64,000 nucleotides of DNA from Candidatus Eisenbacteria bacterium (GTDB taxonomy: Bacteria; Eisenbacteria; RBG-16-71-46; CAIMUX01; JAHJDP01), in the NCBI GenBank assembly GCA_018831195.1, contig JAHJDP010000034.1, positions 1 to 64,000 on the forward strand, written 5' to 3'. The notes under the pieces are model-generated. The model searched no databases, was not told where the DNA came from, and saw nothing but the letters and a program-made list of their open reading frames with translations. The stretch's first letter is position 1. Each line of letters starts with the position of its first letter. Below are positions 26,615 through 35,300 of the stretch, piece after piece. The position numbers and the translations under genes are program-made.

Positions 26615-27679
26615 TTAGGGTGACAGGCGTGGTAGCTCATGCGTCACGATCAGCCGATTTTTCATCCCCGATGTCGTATGAACTTCATTCGATGCGTCAA
26701 TCAGAACAGCTTCTACATCCGGAAGTGTCTCGGCCAGAGCCAGCGCCGGATCGACACCCATCACCATGAAGGCCGTCGAGAGGGCATCGGCGAGGGTGGC
26801 GTCGGAGCTGATGACGGTGGCGCTGCGGAGTCCGCGGGCCGGCCGGCCGGTTCGTGGATCCAGGATATGGTGATAGCGAATCCCATCCAAAATGAAGAAA
26901 CGTTCGTAATCGCCGCTCGTCGATACTGAGGCGTCGCTGACTTCCATGGTAGCAAAATAATCGTCGATCTCTCCGCGCGGATTCCGGATCCCGACCCGCC
27001 ACTTCCGGTCGCCCCGCATCCCGGAGGCATAGACCTGCCCGCCGGCTGAGAGAAGAAATGAGGTGACGCCCTTTTCCTTTAACAAAGCCGTCGCTCGATC
27101 GAGAGCATAACCCTTGGCGATGCCGCCCAGGCCGATCTTCATCCCCTCTGCGGGGAGACGGATTGTTCCCGCCGCGTCATCAACCTGGAGCTGTTTGTAA
27201 TCGACCAGGGCGGTGCGGGCGCGGATAGCCTCCACATCGGGTACGAAGGGATGCTCCGCCTTGAAATCCCAAAGCCCCCACAGAGCGGCCCAGGTTATAT
27301 CAAAGGCGCCGCCGGTGAGATCGCCCAATGCCAATCCCCTTTGGATCACGGCCAGTAGATCCTCAGGGATGGGGACGGGATCACCGCCGGCGTGCTGATT
27401 GACGACGGCAAGGGGAGATCCCTCGCGCCACTCACTCATCCGCAATTCGATATCGTTGAAAAGGGTAAAGACGGCCTGAGCCTGTGCCGCCGCCGCTTCG
27501 TTTTCCGGAACCATCACCTCGATGGTGGTTCCCATCATCGGTTCGGCGAAGATCTGATAGGGGGGGGCTTCAGATGTGTCGGTCCTCTCCGAGGTGCAGG
27601 AGAGGAGGAGGGTCGGCAGAGCGAGAATGATAAGAGCGATACGAGCTAATAGATGGGAATTCATAAGATCTTTCGACAC
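26615..27679 (-). CDS. apbE: FAD:protein FMN transferase ApbE (lipoprotein)
   Basis: The protein has 354 residues. The lipoprotein signal LALPTLLLSCTS has a lipobox Cys near residue 28. ApbE motifs follow: MMGTTIEVMV, GGAFDITWAAL, KIGLGGIAKGYALD, LLSAGGQVYASG, HHILDPRTGRPA and SSDATLADALSTA. ApbE moves FMN from FAD onto a Thr of RnfG and RnfD (or NqrC and NqrB) on the periplasmic side. Its place at the end of the Rnf gene run fits that job exactly. The GTG start at 27679 is supported by GGAGG 6-7 nt upstream; an in-frame ATG lies 15 bp further on. Confidence 0.93.
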   Translation of the reverse strand: MSKDLMNSHLLARIALIILALPTLLLSCTSERTDTSEAPPYQIFAEPMMGTTIEVMVPENEAAAAQAQAVFTLFNDIELRMSEWREGSPLAVVNQHAGGDPVPIPEDLLAVIQRGLALGDLTGGAFDITWAALWGLWDFKAEHPFVPDVEAIRARTALVDYKQLQVDDAAGTIRLPAEGMKIGLGGIAKGYALDRATALLKEKGVTSFLLSAGGQVYASGMRGDRKWRVGIRNPRGEIDDYFATMEVSDASVSTSGDYERFFILDGIRYHHILDPRTGRPARGLRSATVISSDATLADALSTAFMVMGVDPALALAETLPDVEAVLIDASNEVHTTSGMKNRLIVTHELPRLSP

Positions 27680-27774
27680 ATCCGGCCTCCGAGGGCCCTT
27701 TGATCGTAAAGGAAATGCTCAGCGGTTCTGATCCATAGGGCGTCGTCTGACGGCTCCAATGCACAGGGATTCGC

Positions 27775-27972
27775 TTAGCGGTTCTGATCCATCCGGCATG
27801 TCTTGCCGTCATCATCCACCGTGCAGTCCTCGCCGCAGCACCCGCAATTCCGCTCGATCGTGGGCGCTTCCGGATCATGGCGTGAAATGAAGCGTTGTAC
27901 AATGATCCATCCAGAACAGAGGACGGCGAGACCGATGATGGCGAGAATATGAACCGGCATATCACCCTTCAT
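27775..27972 (-). CDS. Small Cys-rich membrane protein, NqrM-like
   Basis: The protein has 65 residues. One N-terminal membrane helix (HILAIIGLAVLCSGWIIVQRF) is followed by a short Cys-rich tail with RNCGCCGEDC and a later Cys (KTCRMDQNR). NqrM, needed for assembly of the membrane Fe centre in Na+-NQR, has the same layout of one helix plus a Cys cluster, and Rnf needs a similar centre between RnfA and RnfE. The call is by architecture and context, not by close sequence match. The ATG at 27972 follows GAGG at an 11-nt spacing; an earlier start at 27984 is also open. It lies between rnfA and apbE. Confidence 0.6.
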   Translation of the reverse strand: MKGDMPVHILAIIGLAVLCSGWIIVQRFISRHDPEAPTIERNCGCCGEDCTVDDDGKTCRMDQNR

Positions 27973-27999
27973 TAGGACCGGCACCTCGCCGGACTCCTC

Positions 28000-28090
28000 A
28001 AAACCTCAAGCCCGCTGCTGAGCCTGATATTGTTAAAACCTCAGGCGCCGCTGCTGAGCCTGATAGTGTCAAAATCTCAAGCGCCGCTGA
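28000..28090. repeat. ~36-bp tandem repeat (2.5 copies) at the 3' end of rnfA
   Basis: Units 28000-28034 and 28035-28070 are nearly identical (AAAACCTCA...GCTGCTGAGCCTGATA). A partial third at 28071-28090 runs into the rnfA stop codon and last codons. Read in the rnfA direction, the repeats lie after the stop and echo its last codons (SGA-stop). Confidence 0.8.
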
Positions 28091-28655
28091 ACAGGCCTGC
28101 GAATCCCATAAAGGCCAAAGAGAGAATACCGGCGATAAGGAGATTCATCGCCGTGCCCCGCACGACGGCGGGGATGTCGGAAAGCTCCGCTTCCTCCCGC
28201 AATCCGGCCATCAGAACCAGGGCGAGGGTCAAACCCGCGCCGGCGCCAAGGGCGAAGACCAATCCCTGCGCCAGGCCGTATCCCCGATTTGTCTGAAAGA
28301 TGGCGAGACCCAGGATGGCGCAGTTTGTCGTAATCAGCGGCAGGAAGATACCCAGGGCGCGGAAGAGGGCCGGGCTCAGTTTTTTGATCACCATCTCCAC
28401 AAACTGCACGGTACTGGCGATAACGACGATGTAGCTGATCAGCTGCAGATAGGGCGCGTGGACCAGAATGTAGGTGTTGAGGGTCCAGGCGCAGATCGAG
28501 GTGATCACCATGACGAAGATATTCGCCAGACCGAGCCGGAAGGCGACGATGAGGCGTCCCGAAACACCGAAGAAAGGACAGAGGCCGAGGAAATAGGTCA
28601 GCGTGAAATTGTTAATGATCATGGCGCTGATGAAGATCCAGAAGAGATATGCCAT
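28077..28655 (-). CDS. rnfA: Rnf complex subunit A
   Basis: The protein has 192 residues and six membrane helices. The family signature is clear: INNFTLTYFLGLCPFFGV, VIASTVQFVEMVIKK, LPLITTNCAILGLAIF and a GAGAGLTLALVLMAGLREE C-terminal half. RnfA and RnfE form the membrane core that holds a [2Fe-2S] or Fe centre through two conserved Cys, here in GLCPFF and TNCAIL. Rnf couples electron flow between ferredoxin and NAD+ to Na+ or H+ pumping. The ATG overlaps the rnfE stop (ATTAA junction). Its 3' end runs into a 36-bp tandem repeat. Confidence 0.95.
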   Translation of the reverse strand: MAYLFWIFISAMIINNFTLTYFLGLCPFFGVSGRLIVAFRLGLANIFVMVITSICAWTLNTYILVHAPYLQLISYIVVIASTVQFVEMVIKKLSPALFRALGIFLPLITTNCAILGLAIFQTNRGYGLAQGLVFALGAGAGLTLALVLMAGLREEAELSDIPAVVRGTAMNLLIAGILSLAFMGFAGLFSGA

Positions 28656-29302
28656 TAGGCCGTCCTCCTCGCCAGCGCCTTAGCCCGGTTCAGGCGCCGC
28701 TGTGTCATGGCGTTGAAGACAAGCAGGATCAGACCCAGCATGATGAAGCCTCCCGGCGGCAGGATCATGATGACCCACGGCTCAAAGCTGGGGCCGAAGA
28801 GATCAATGCCGAAGAGCGAGCCGCTGCCGAGGATCTCCCGGACGGAGCCGAGACAGAGCAGGGCGAAAGCAAATCCGATGGCCATCCCCAGAGCGTCCAG
28901 AACCGACATCCAGACGGTGTTTCGCGACGCAAAAGCCTCCTGCCGGCCCAGAATGATGCAGTTGACGACGATGAGGGCGATAAAGGCGCCCAGCGCGCGG
29001 TGCACATCGGGGACCAGCGCTTTCAACGCGAAGTCGGCGACGGTGACGAAGGTCGCGATAATAATGATATAAGTCGAGATCCGCACCTGTTTGGGAATAT
29101 AGTTCCGCAGCAAGGAAACGAGGAAACTCGAGCCGACCAAAACAAAGAAGGTCGCCGCTCCCATGGCGAGGGCGTTGATGGCGCTGTTGGTGACGGCCAG
29201 CATGGGGCACATGCCAAGAACTTGCACAAAGATCGGGTTTTCCTTCCAGATCCCTTTAACAAATTCGGCGTAGGCCGCGCCCGGATCTTTAATTTCGGCC
29301 AT
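28655..29302 (-). CDS. rnfE: Rnf complex subunit E
   Basis: The protein has 215 residues and six membrane helices. Signatures: NPIFVQVLGMCPMLAVTNSA, YIIIIATFVTVADFALKAL, GAFIALIVVNCIILGRQEAF and GNP-like tail residues ending RAKALARRTA. It is the inverted partner of RnfA, contributing the second Cys pair (GMCPML, VNCIIL) to the membrane Fe centre. It follows rnfG by 3 bp and overlaps rnfA, as in other Rnf operons (order C-D-G-E-A). Confidence 0.95.
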   Translation of the reverse strand: MAEIKDPGAAYAEFVKGIWKENPIFVQVLGMCPMLAVTNSAINALAMGAATFFVLVGSSFLVSLLRNYIPKQVRISTYIIIIATFVTVADFALKALVPDVHRALGAFIALIVVNCIILGRQEAFASRNTVWMSVLDALGMAIGFAFALLCLGSVREILGSGSLFGIDLFGPSFEPWVIMILPPGGFIMLGLILLVFNAMTQRRLNRAKALARRTA

Positions 29303-29305
29303 GAA

Positions 29306-30046
29306 TTATTGCCCCCCCTCGTTGGCTGGAGGATGGTCGTCGTTCATCGAAGGCGCTTGGCCCTCGGCCGGAGCCTCGCCACGGGCCGCCGGCGGTTCGC
29401 TTCCCGGTTCCGGCAGCAGCGGGACCCATGTGGCATTCCCCGCGTTGAGGATTTTGACGACCGCTTTGGATGAGATCGTGGCGCCGGTAATCGCATCAAT
29501 CTCATTCGCGGCCGATTTTGCGCCCTTCTTGACGGCGCGGATCTCCGGCTCAACGCTGAGCCGCTGGAAGTTCTGTTTAAAATCGGCGTCCTTGATAATC
29601 TTGTCGCCCAGCCCGGGTGTCTCGCGGCTTTCGAGGATCTGAAGTCCGACGACTGTTTTTTCCGCCGGATTGTAGCCATAGATCAATTTGATCACATCCT
29701 GGAACCCCGAGCCTTCATGCGGGATGGCGTAGCCGAGGAATTGCGCGTCGGCATTATAAGCGGCATAGATCGCCGCCGCGCCTTTCGCCTCCTCCTCGCC
29801 GACAACGATGAGGCGTCCATCTTGTACAATAAGTTTCTGCATCGTGCTGGACCCTGGAACGACCTGAAAAACAGCCGCCCGCAGAGCCCGCGCCTGATTT
29901 TCCGTGATTCTCGGCAAGGTCCATTCATACATCCCGACAATCATCAGGCCGGAAAAGAGACCGGCCAGCCCCAGCGTCATGATCATCCGCAGCGAACTCA
30001 CCTGGGACGCGGCGGGGGTGGCGTCGGTTTGGCCTGCCTGGCTCAT
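29306..30046 (-). CDS. rnfG: Rnf complex subunit G (covalent FMN subunit)
   Basis: The protein has 246 residues. One N-terminal membrane helix (about 20-42) anchors a periplasmic FMN-binding domain. The flavinylation site is DAITGATISSKAV near residue 190, matching the [S/D]GAT consensus with a Thr for FMN attachment by ApbE, which is encoded in the same run. A Pro/Ala-rich tail of about 40 residues (EPGSEPPAARGEAPAEG) extends past the domain and is longer than in typical RnfG. The ATG overlaps the rnfD stop (ATGA). Confidence 0.94.
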   Translation of the reverse strand: MSQAGQTDATPAASQVSSLRMIMTLGLAGLFSGLMIVGMYEWTLPRITENQARALRAAVFQVVPGSSTMQKLIVQDGRLIVVGEEEAKGAAAIYAAYNADAQFLGYAIPHEGSGFQDVIKLIYGYNPAEKTVVGLQILESRETPGLGDKIIKDADFKQNFQRLSVEPEIRAVKKGAKSAANEIDAITGATISSKAVVKILNAGNATWVPLLPEPGSEPPAARGEAPAEGQAPSMNDDHPPANEGGQ

Positions 30047-31062
30047 GAAGATCTCCCCCGTCCAAAGGCCCGCGGTTGAATGGATCGTTCAATCAGCGGC
30101 GCGGCCGCATTCATAAGAAGGATCGCGTACATCACACCCTCGGGAAGACCGCCGAAGAGGCGGATCAGGACAACGAGCACACCGATCCCCGCGCCGAAAA
30201 TCCAAGTCGCTTTCGGCGACAGGGGCGAGGTGACCGGATCGGTCGCCATATAAATAGTGCCGAAGAGCAAACCACCGGAGAGAAGCATGAACCACGGGGC
30301 CGGATACTGCTGCGGCGCAATGAGAAAAAGGAGCGTCGAGAAGACCGCCACCGACAGCAGAATCGAGACAGGGATGCGCCAGTCAAAAATCCGCCGGGCC
30401 AGCATAACAGCGCCGCAAAGGATAATGATGAGGGCGCTTGTTTCACCGAGCGAACCGCCGGTCTGGCCGATCAGCAGAGCCTGCCAATCGGTCGACTGAT
30501 GCTGAAATTTCATGAGGGCGAGGGGCGTGGCGGTCGTGACGGCGTCGGCGGCGCCGTGAAGAAAGGGGAGGGCCAGATTCTGCCCGCGGATCGAGAGGAA
30601 TTCGTTAAAGCCGCCGTGAACCGACCAGGAGGTCAGGGTTGTGGGAAAGGAAGCCTGAAGAAAGGCTCTTCCGACAAGGGCCGGATTGAAAAGGTTTTGC
30701 CCCAGTCCGCCCCAAATGAGTTTGCCGAGACCGATGCCGACAACGCCCCCGATAAAGGCCATCCAGAGCGGGATGCCGGGCGGCAATGTGAGCCCGAGGA
30801 GAAGGCCGGTGAGGATCGCGCTTCCATCACGCAGGGTGACCCAGCGCGGCCGCTGCGATCCCAATCCCCATTCGGTGGCGATCGCGCCGAGGATCGCGGC
30901 GAAAACGACCAGGAGCGCGCTGAGGCCGAAGAAATAGATGGCGGCGATGAGGACCGGCAGTACGGAAAGGATCACCTCGAGCATCAATCGGGGCGTCGAT
31001 ATTTCCCGTTTGAGGAAGGGGGATGTTTGTATAAGAAGCCTATGATCAAGAGAAGGGGCCAT
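30043..31062 (-). CDS. rnfD: Rnf complex subunit D (membrane FMN subunit)
   Basis: The protein has 339 residues and about ten membrane helices. The FMN-attachment region DAVTTATPLALMK near residue 165 matches the covalent Thr site of RnfD and NqrB. TGLLLGLTLPPGIPLW and GGLLFGTIYMATDPVTSP are also typical. The ATG at 31062 overlaps the rnfC stop (TGATG); a GTG 3 bp earlier would also overlap. RnfD moves electrons across the membrane between RnfC/RnfB on one side and RnfG on the other. Confidence 0.95.
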   Translation of the reverse strand: MAPSLDHRLLIQTSPFLKREISTPRLMLEVILSVLPVLIAAIYFFGLSALLVVFAAILGAIATEWGLGSQRPRWVTLRDGSAILTGLLLGLTLPPGIPLWMAFIGGVVGIGLGKLIWGGLGQNLFNPALVGRAFLQASFPTTLTSWSVHGGFNEFLSIRGQNLALPFLHGAADAVTTATPLALMKFQHQSTDWQALLIGQTGGSLGETSALIIILCGAVMLARRIFDWRIPVSILLSVAVFSTLLFLIAPQQYPAPWFMLLSGGLLFGTIYMATDPVTSPLSPKATWIFGAGIGVLVVLIRLFGGLPEGVMYAILLMNAAAPLIERSIQPRAFGRGRSS

Positions 31063-32393
31063 CACTTTGCCTTCCGCTCACGGAGGGCCCCCTTGGCCAC
31101 TCGGATGAGTTGAATAATCGGAATATGCGAGGGACATGAAAACGAGCAGGATCCGCACTCCATGCAGTCCATAATGTGCATCTTCTCCATCTCTTCGTAC
31201 CGGCCTGCTTTGGCAAGACGTCCCAGCAGTGACGCGTTTAGAAAGTTTGGACAGGCGTCCAGGCATCGCCCGCAGCGAACGCAAGCATATTCGGTCGGGA
31301 AATGAGTTTCCACCTCTGTGAAGGCGAGCAGGCCGGATGTTCCTTTTAAAACCGGAACATCGAGGCTCGCGAGGGGCATCCCCATCATCGGCCCGCCCAT
31401 CACAACCAATTTTGTCTCGGGGAGGAGGCCGCCGCAATGATCGAGAACGTCCCGCACCAGCGTGCCGATCGGAATCATGAGATTCGCCGGCCGTTTGATA
31501 CCCGGTCCGGAGACGGTCACCATCCGTTCGATCATGGGGATGCCGCGATCGAAATAATCAGCCAGCGCCGCCATCGTGCCCACATTGTTGACGACGATAT
31601 TGACATCGAGCGGAAGCTTGCCCGCCGGCACCTCGACACCGAAAAGGGCCTTGATGAGCATCTTCTCCGCGCCTTGCGGATATTTAACTTTGAGGGGCAC
31701 GACATGGACCGGCCGGCCGCCGGTGGCGGGGCGGCGCAGCGCCTCAACCGCATCGGGCTTGTTTTGTTCAATGCCGATCGTTGTCGATTTAACCCCGAGT
31801 TTTTCCGCGACGATCTCGATCCCGCGGAGGATCGCATCGGCCCGCTCCACCATGATCCGGTGGTCGCACGTGAGGAAGGGCTCGCATTCGCATCCGTTGA
31901 TGACGAGCCGCTCGATCTGCTTTCCCTCCGGCACGGCATATTTGACATGCGTCGGAAAGGCCGCGCCTCCCAGCCCGACCAAGCCTGCCTTTTGCACATG
32001 ATCGACAAATTCTTTTGAGCTCATCGAACGCCAATCCAAGGGAGGCTTTGCCGCGAGTTTCTGTGTTGCGAAGGGATCGGCTTCGATTTCGATCGCCGGC
32101 TGAAGTTGTCCGTTGGGATGGCGATGCACCGCGATCGACGTGACGGTTCCGGACACGGGGCTGTGCAGGGCCATCGAGACAAAAGCGCCCGGCTCGGCGA
32201 TCAGCTGCCCCCGCCTGACCGTTTCACCCGGACGGACAATCGGCTTGACCGGTGCGCCGGTGTGCTGGCTCAGCGGCAGGATATACCGTTTTGTGAACGG
32301 CATCCGCTCGACCGGCATGCATTCGGTGGCCTTTTTGTATTCCTCGGGATGGATGCCGTGCCGGAAAGTCGGTAATGTTAAAGATAAACTCAC
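31062..32393 (-). CDS. rnfC: Rnf complex subunit C (NADH/FMN/FeS)
   Basis: The protein has 443 residues. It contains the lipoyl-like N-terminus (HTGAPVKPIVRPGETVRRGQ), the FMN/NADH Rossmann-like core (GLGGAAFPTHVKY, INGCECEPFLTCDH) and two [4Fe-4S] motifs near the C-terminus (CVRCGRCLDACP and CMECGSCSFSCP). RnfC is the cytosolic NADH-oxidising or NAD+-reducing subunit. The GTG at 32393 overlaps the stop of the 1571-residue PFOR-like gene by 4 bp (GTGA). At 443 residues it lacks the long Ala/Lys-rich C-terminal tail of E. coli RsxC. Confidence 0.95.
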   Translation of the reverse strand: MSLSLTLPTFRHGIHPEEYKKATECMPVERMPFTKRYILPLSQHTGAPVKPIVRPGETVRRGQLIAEPGAFVSMALHSPVSGTVTSIAVHRHPNGQLQPAIEIEADPFATQKLAAKPPLDWRSMSSKEFVDHVQKAGLVGLGGAAFPTHVKYAVPEGKQIERLVINGCECEPFLTCDHRIMVERADAILRGIEIVAEKLGVKSTTIGIEQNKPDAVEALRRPATGGRPVHVVPLKVKYPQGAEKMLIKALFGVEVPAGKLPLDVNIVVNNVGTMAALADYFDRGIPMIERMVTVSGPGIKRPANLMIPIGTLVRDVLDHCGGLLPETKLVVMGGPMMGMPLASLDVPVLKGTSGLLAFTEVETHFPTEYACVRCGRCLDACPNFLNASLLGRLAKAGRYEEMEKMHIMDCMECGSCSFSCPSHIPIIQLIRVAKGALRERKAK

Positions 32394-35300
32394 GATGCCG
32401 CATCCTCATCCTGTCCGTTGCCGGGTGATCGCCGATGTCCGGCCAATGCCATCATCCGCTGCTGGAGGCGCTGGGCCATCTCGGCGCGGATTTCATCGCC
32501 GATGTCGTTGATCCGCCCTTCATAGTCATTGCGGAGAGCGGCCAGCTGCGCTTCATGATGAGCCTGAACTTCCGCTGCGGCCTCTTCCTTGACCCTCTGC
32601 GTGAAGGGCGTGACAAGACCCGCCCACTCCTGAAGCATCCGCCAGATATCGAGGCGCCATTGGGCAAAGGCCACCGCTGCGGGTGAACATTTTAAACGTC
32701 TTTCCGCGCTCTCACGGGTGGCATCTCTGTTTTTCCCCGCCGTCTTCACCACAACGAGGGGTGTTTTCCCGAAACGCTGAAGCGCCGGCAATCTGAGGTA
32801 ATCGATGATGGGAGTCGGAGATGGATCGCTCGCTTGGAGATCGCTGAAATGGTGGACGAAACGGCGCTCCGTCACCATCCAATCGAAAACGGTGGTGAAG
32901 GATCCCTCTTTGCTCTGGATCCCATCACCCTGGACCCCCTCGGCCTGGGTCCAGTCGGCTTTCATATTCTGATTGCCGGAAAGATCAAGCCGGGCGCCGA
33001 AGACGCCTTCGGCGGCGGGATCATAGGTATAAAGCGGGAAGGCCCGCGAGCGTACCGCCAGGCCGGCGTGTTCCACCGCGATATCTTCCGCGAAGCCGTG
33101 CCGATCCGGTTTCGGCGCATGAATGTGAATCAAGGCCGGGCCGGGATGGCGGAGAGCCTTCAGGACCCCCTCGGTGAGATGGGCGCCGTGCGCGATCGAT
33201 GATTGTACAATATAGGCGTTGCGCTGCATCAGTCCCAGGATCCCCGGGTCGCCGCCGGCGCCTCCAGTAGAGAGGCCCGGGTTGAGGGCATCCATGCCGG
33301 GATCCAGATTCTCAGCAAGATCGGACAATAGAACGACCTTGACCGGGAGATCCGAACCGAGCAGAGAAGCCAGTTGCGCCGCGCTTTCACCGCCCAGAAC
33401 CCGTCCGTCGCCGACAAGGATCAAGGACGGGCATAACGACCTTTCTTCAGGTGTCAGATCGCGCCAGGTTAACTTTTCCAACCCCCGCACAGAGCGAATC
33501 GCCTCGAGCGGCTTGTCCAGCTCCAAGAGAGCCCGCCGAATGTCCCGGAAATCCTCGAGCACCTCATCGAGGAGCCCCTCGGCCAGCCCCTTGGCCAATT
33601 CCACTGTTTCGCCGCTGTCATCGAGGACGATCGGAAGGGCGTAGGGATTATAGGGGAACGATCCGGCCCATGAGGTTGTGGAGCCCTCCGCCACGGCCAT
33701 CGCCGCGCGGGCGCGGCCCATCCCCGCCGGTCCCTTTTCCAAACGCCATCGATGATCAACCAGCCGCTGTGCTGAATCGACAAGCCGGCCCAGCCTTTCG
33801 CCGTCGACCTGCTTTGTTTTGCAGGCTTCGTTGATCTTTTCAGCAAAGGCGGCCAGATCGAGATCCTGCCGGCCCAGGGAATCCAATCCCGATGAGAGCA
33901 GCTGGAGATCTTCGGTGGGAAGGGCGTCGGCCAGTGTTTCCCGGATCTTCGCGGCGAGACGATCCTGCAAGGATGCGATCTTCTTAAGATGATCTTGAAG
34001 GAGGGGCTGAAGATGGTACTCCGCCGCCGCCAGCACCCATCGCAGGGCGGTCTTTTCGCCGGATCCGGCTTCGGCGCCGTCGCCGCCGGCGGGAGAGAGG
34101 CTGCAATGGCGTGATAACAACATCGCTGCGGGCTGCCCGACATCGGGATGATGCGACAGCCGGGAGATATTTTCACCGCTCGTATCGGGAAGCTCTTCCC
34201 ACACTTTGCGGAGGGCCTGCGCCGCGGCCTGCCGATCCGGCGTTTGCGGTCCGGCGGTCATGGCGCCCGGCTCGCAGGATGTGATGCAGGCGGAGCAACC
34301 CTTGCACGTTTCCGGATTGATGACGACGGAAAGCAGACTCCCGCTTCCCGGCGCTTTCTTTTCAGGTTCCTCAAGGAAGGGAATTGTACAAGCCACGGGA
34401 AGTTTTCCGACAGCCGCGGCCACCGGTTTGAAGGCGCTCTCCAGCTCTTTCCGTCGCTCCGCGGAGGGGGCCATCTTTTCCATCAGCCAGTTGAAGGCCG
34501 TCGTGAGGGGTCCGCCCAGTGTTTCATCCGAAGGCGCCTCGGCCTTCCCCTTAAGTAGCAGGGAGTGGGTTCGCGCGGCCAGCTTTGCAACAACCGGCCG
34601 GAGGGCATCGGCCTGATCTCCCCGAGCCTTGGCCATTCTGATACCGGCCTCCAGCAGTTCGACGGCGCTCAGGGCGATCGGCCCGATAGCCCCTTCGGGG
34701 CACACGGACCAGCAGTTCCCGCAACCGGTGCAGGGCGCCGGATTGAAGTGGGGCATAATCTTGCGGTTTTTAGAGAGATCCCGGAATGTTGAAGAGAGGG
34801 GCGGAACGGTTCCCAGAGCGAGGTAGGGGTCGGGTGTGATCTGCTCTTCTTCGTCCTTTTGATAGAGAACCCCCACCTGATCCCAAAACCGGGAAAGGTT
34901 GTCATCATCGGCGTCGATCCGGCCGAGACGGCGCACCGACATCGGGATTTCGGGATCCGCCTCGACCGCGGCGGCCCTCTCCGCGATGCCCGGGTCTTGA
35001 ATCAGTTGTACATTCTCCATGCCGCTCCGGAAGCTGTCGAGGCGACTGGCCCCTTCCGCGTCATCCTGCTCATGCAGAAATTCTTCATAGGACGAAAGAA
35101 TTTTTCGCGGTTTTAAATCGCTGTCCCGTTTCGCCAACAATCCCGTCAAGGCTCCCAAAATCCGTTCTGAAATCCTTGAAGGGAAATCGCCGGATGCGGG
35201 ATCAGCGGATAAGGAATCGCCCGATGCGGGTTCATTAGCCGGCACGGCATAAAGATCGAGTTGCCACTCTTCTCTCTTTTGGTGGAGAGCGGGGGCCAAA

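Noticed and set aside
28649-31113. Long plus-strand frames opposite the rnf genes
   Set aside because: They are antisense shadows of rnfE, rnfG and rnfD: rich in Arg, Gln and Gly, without start signals or domains.
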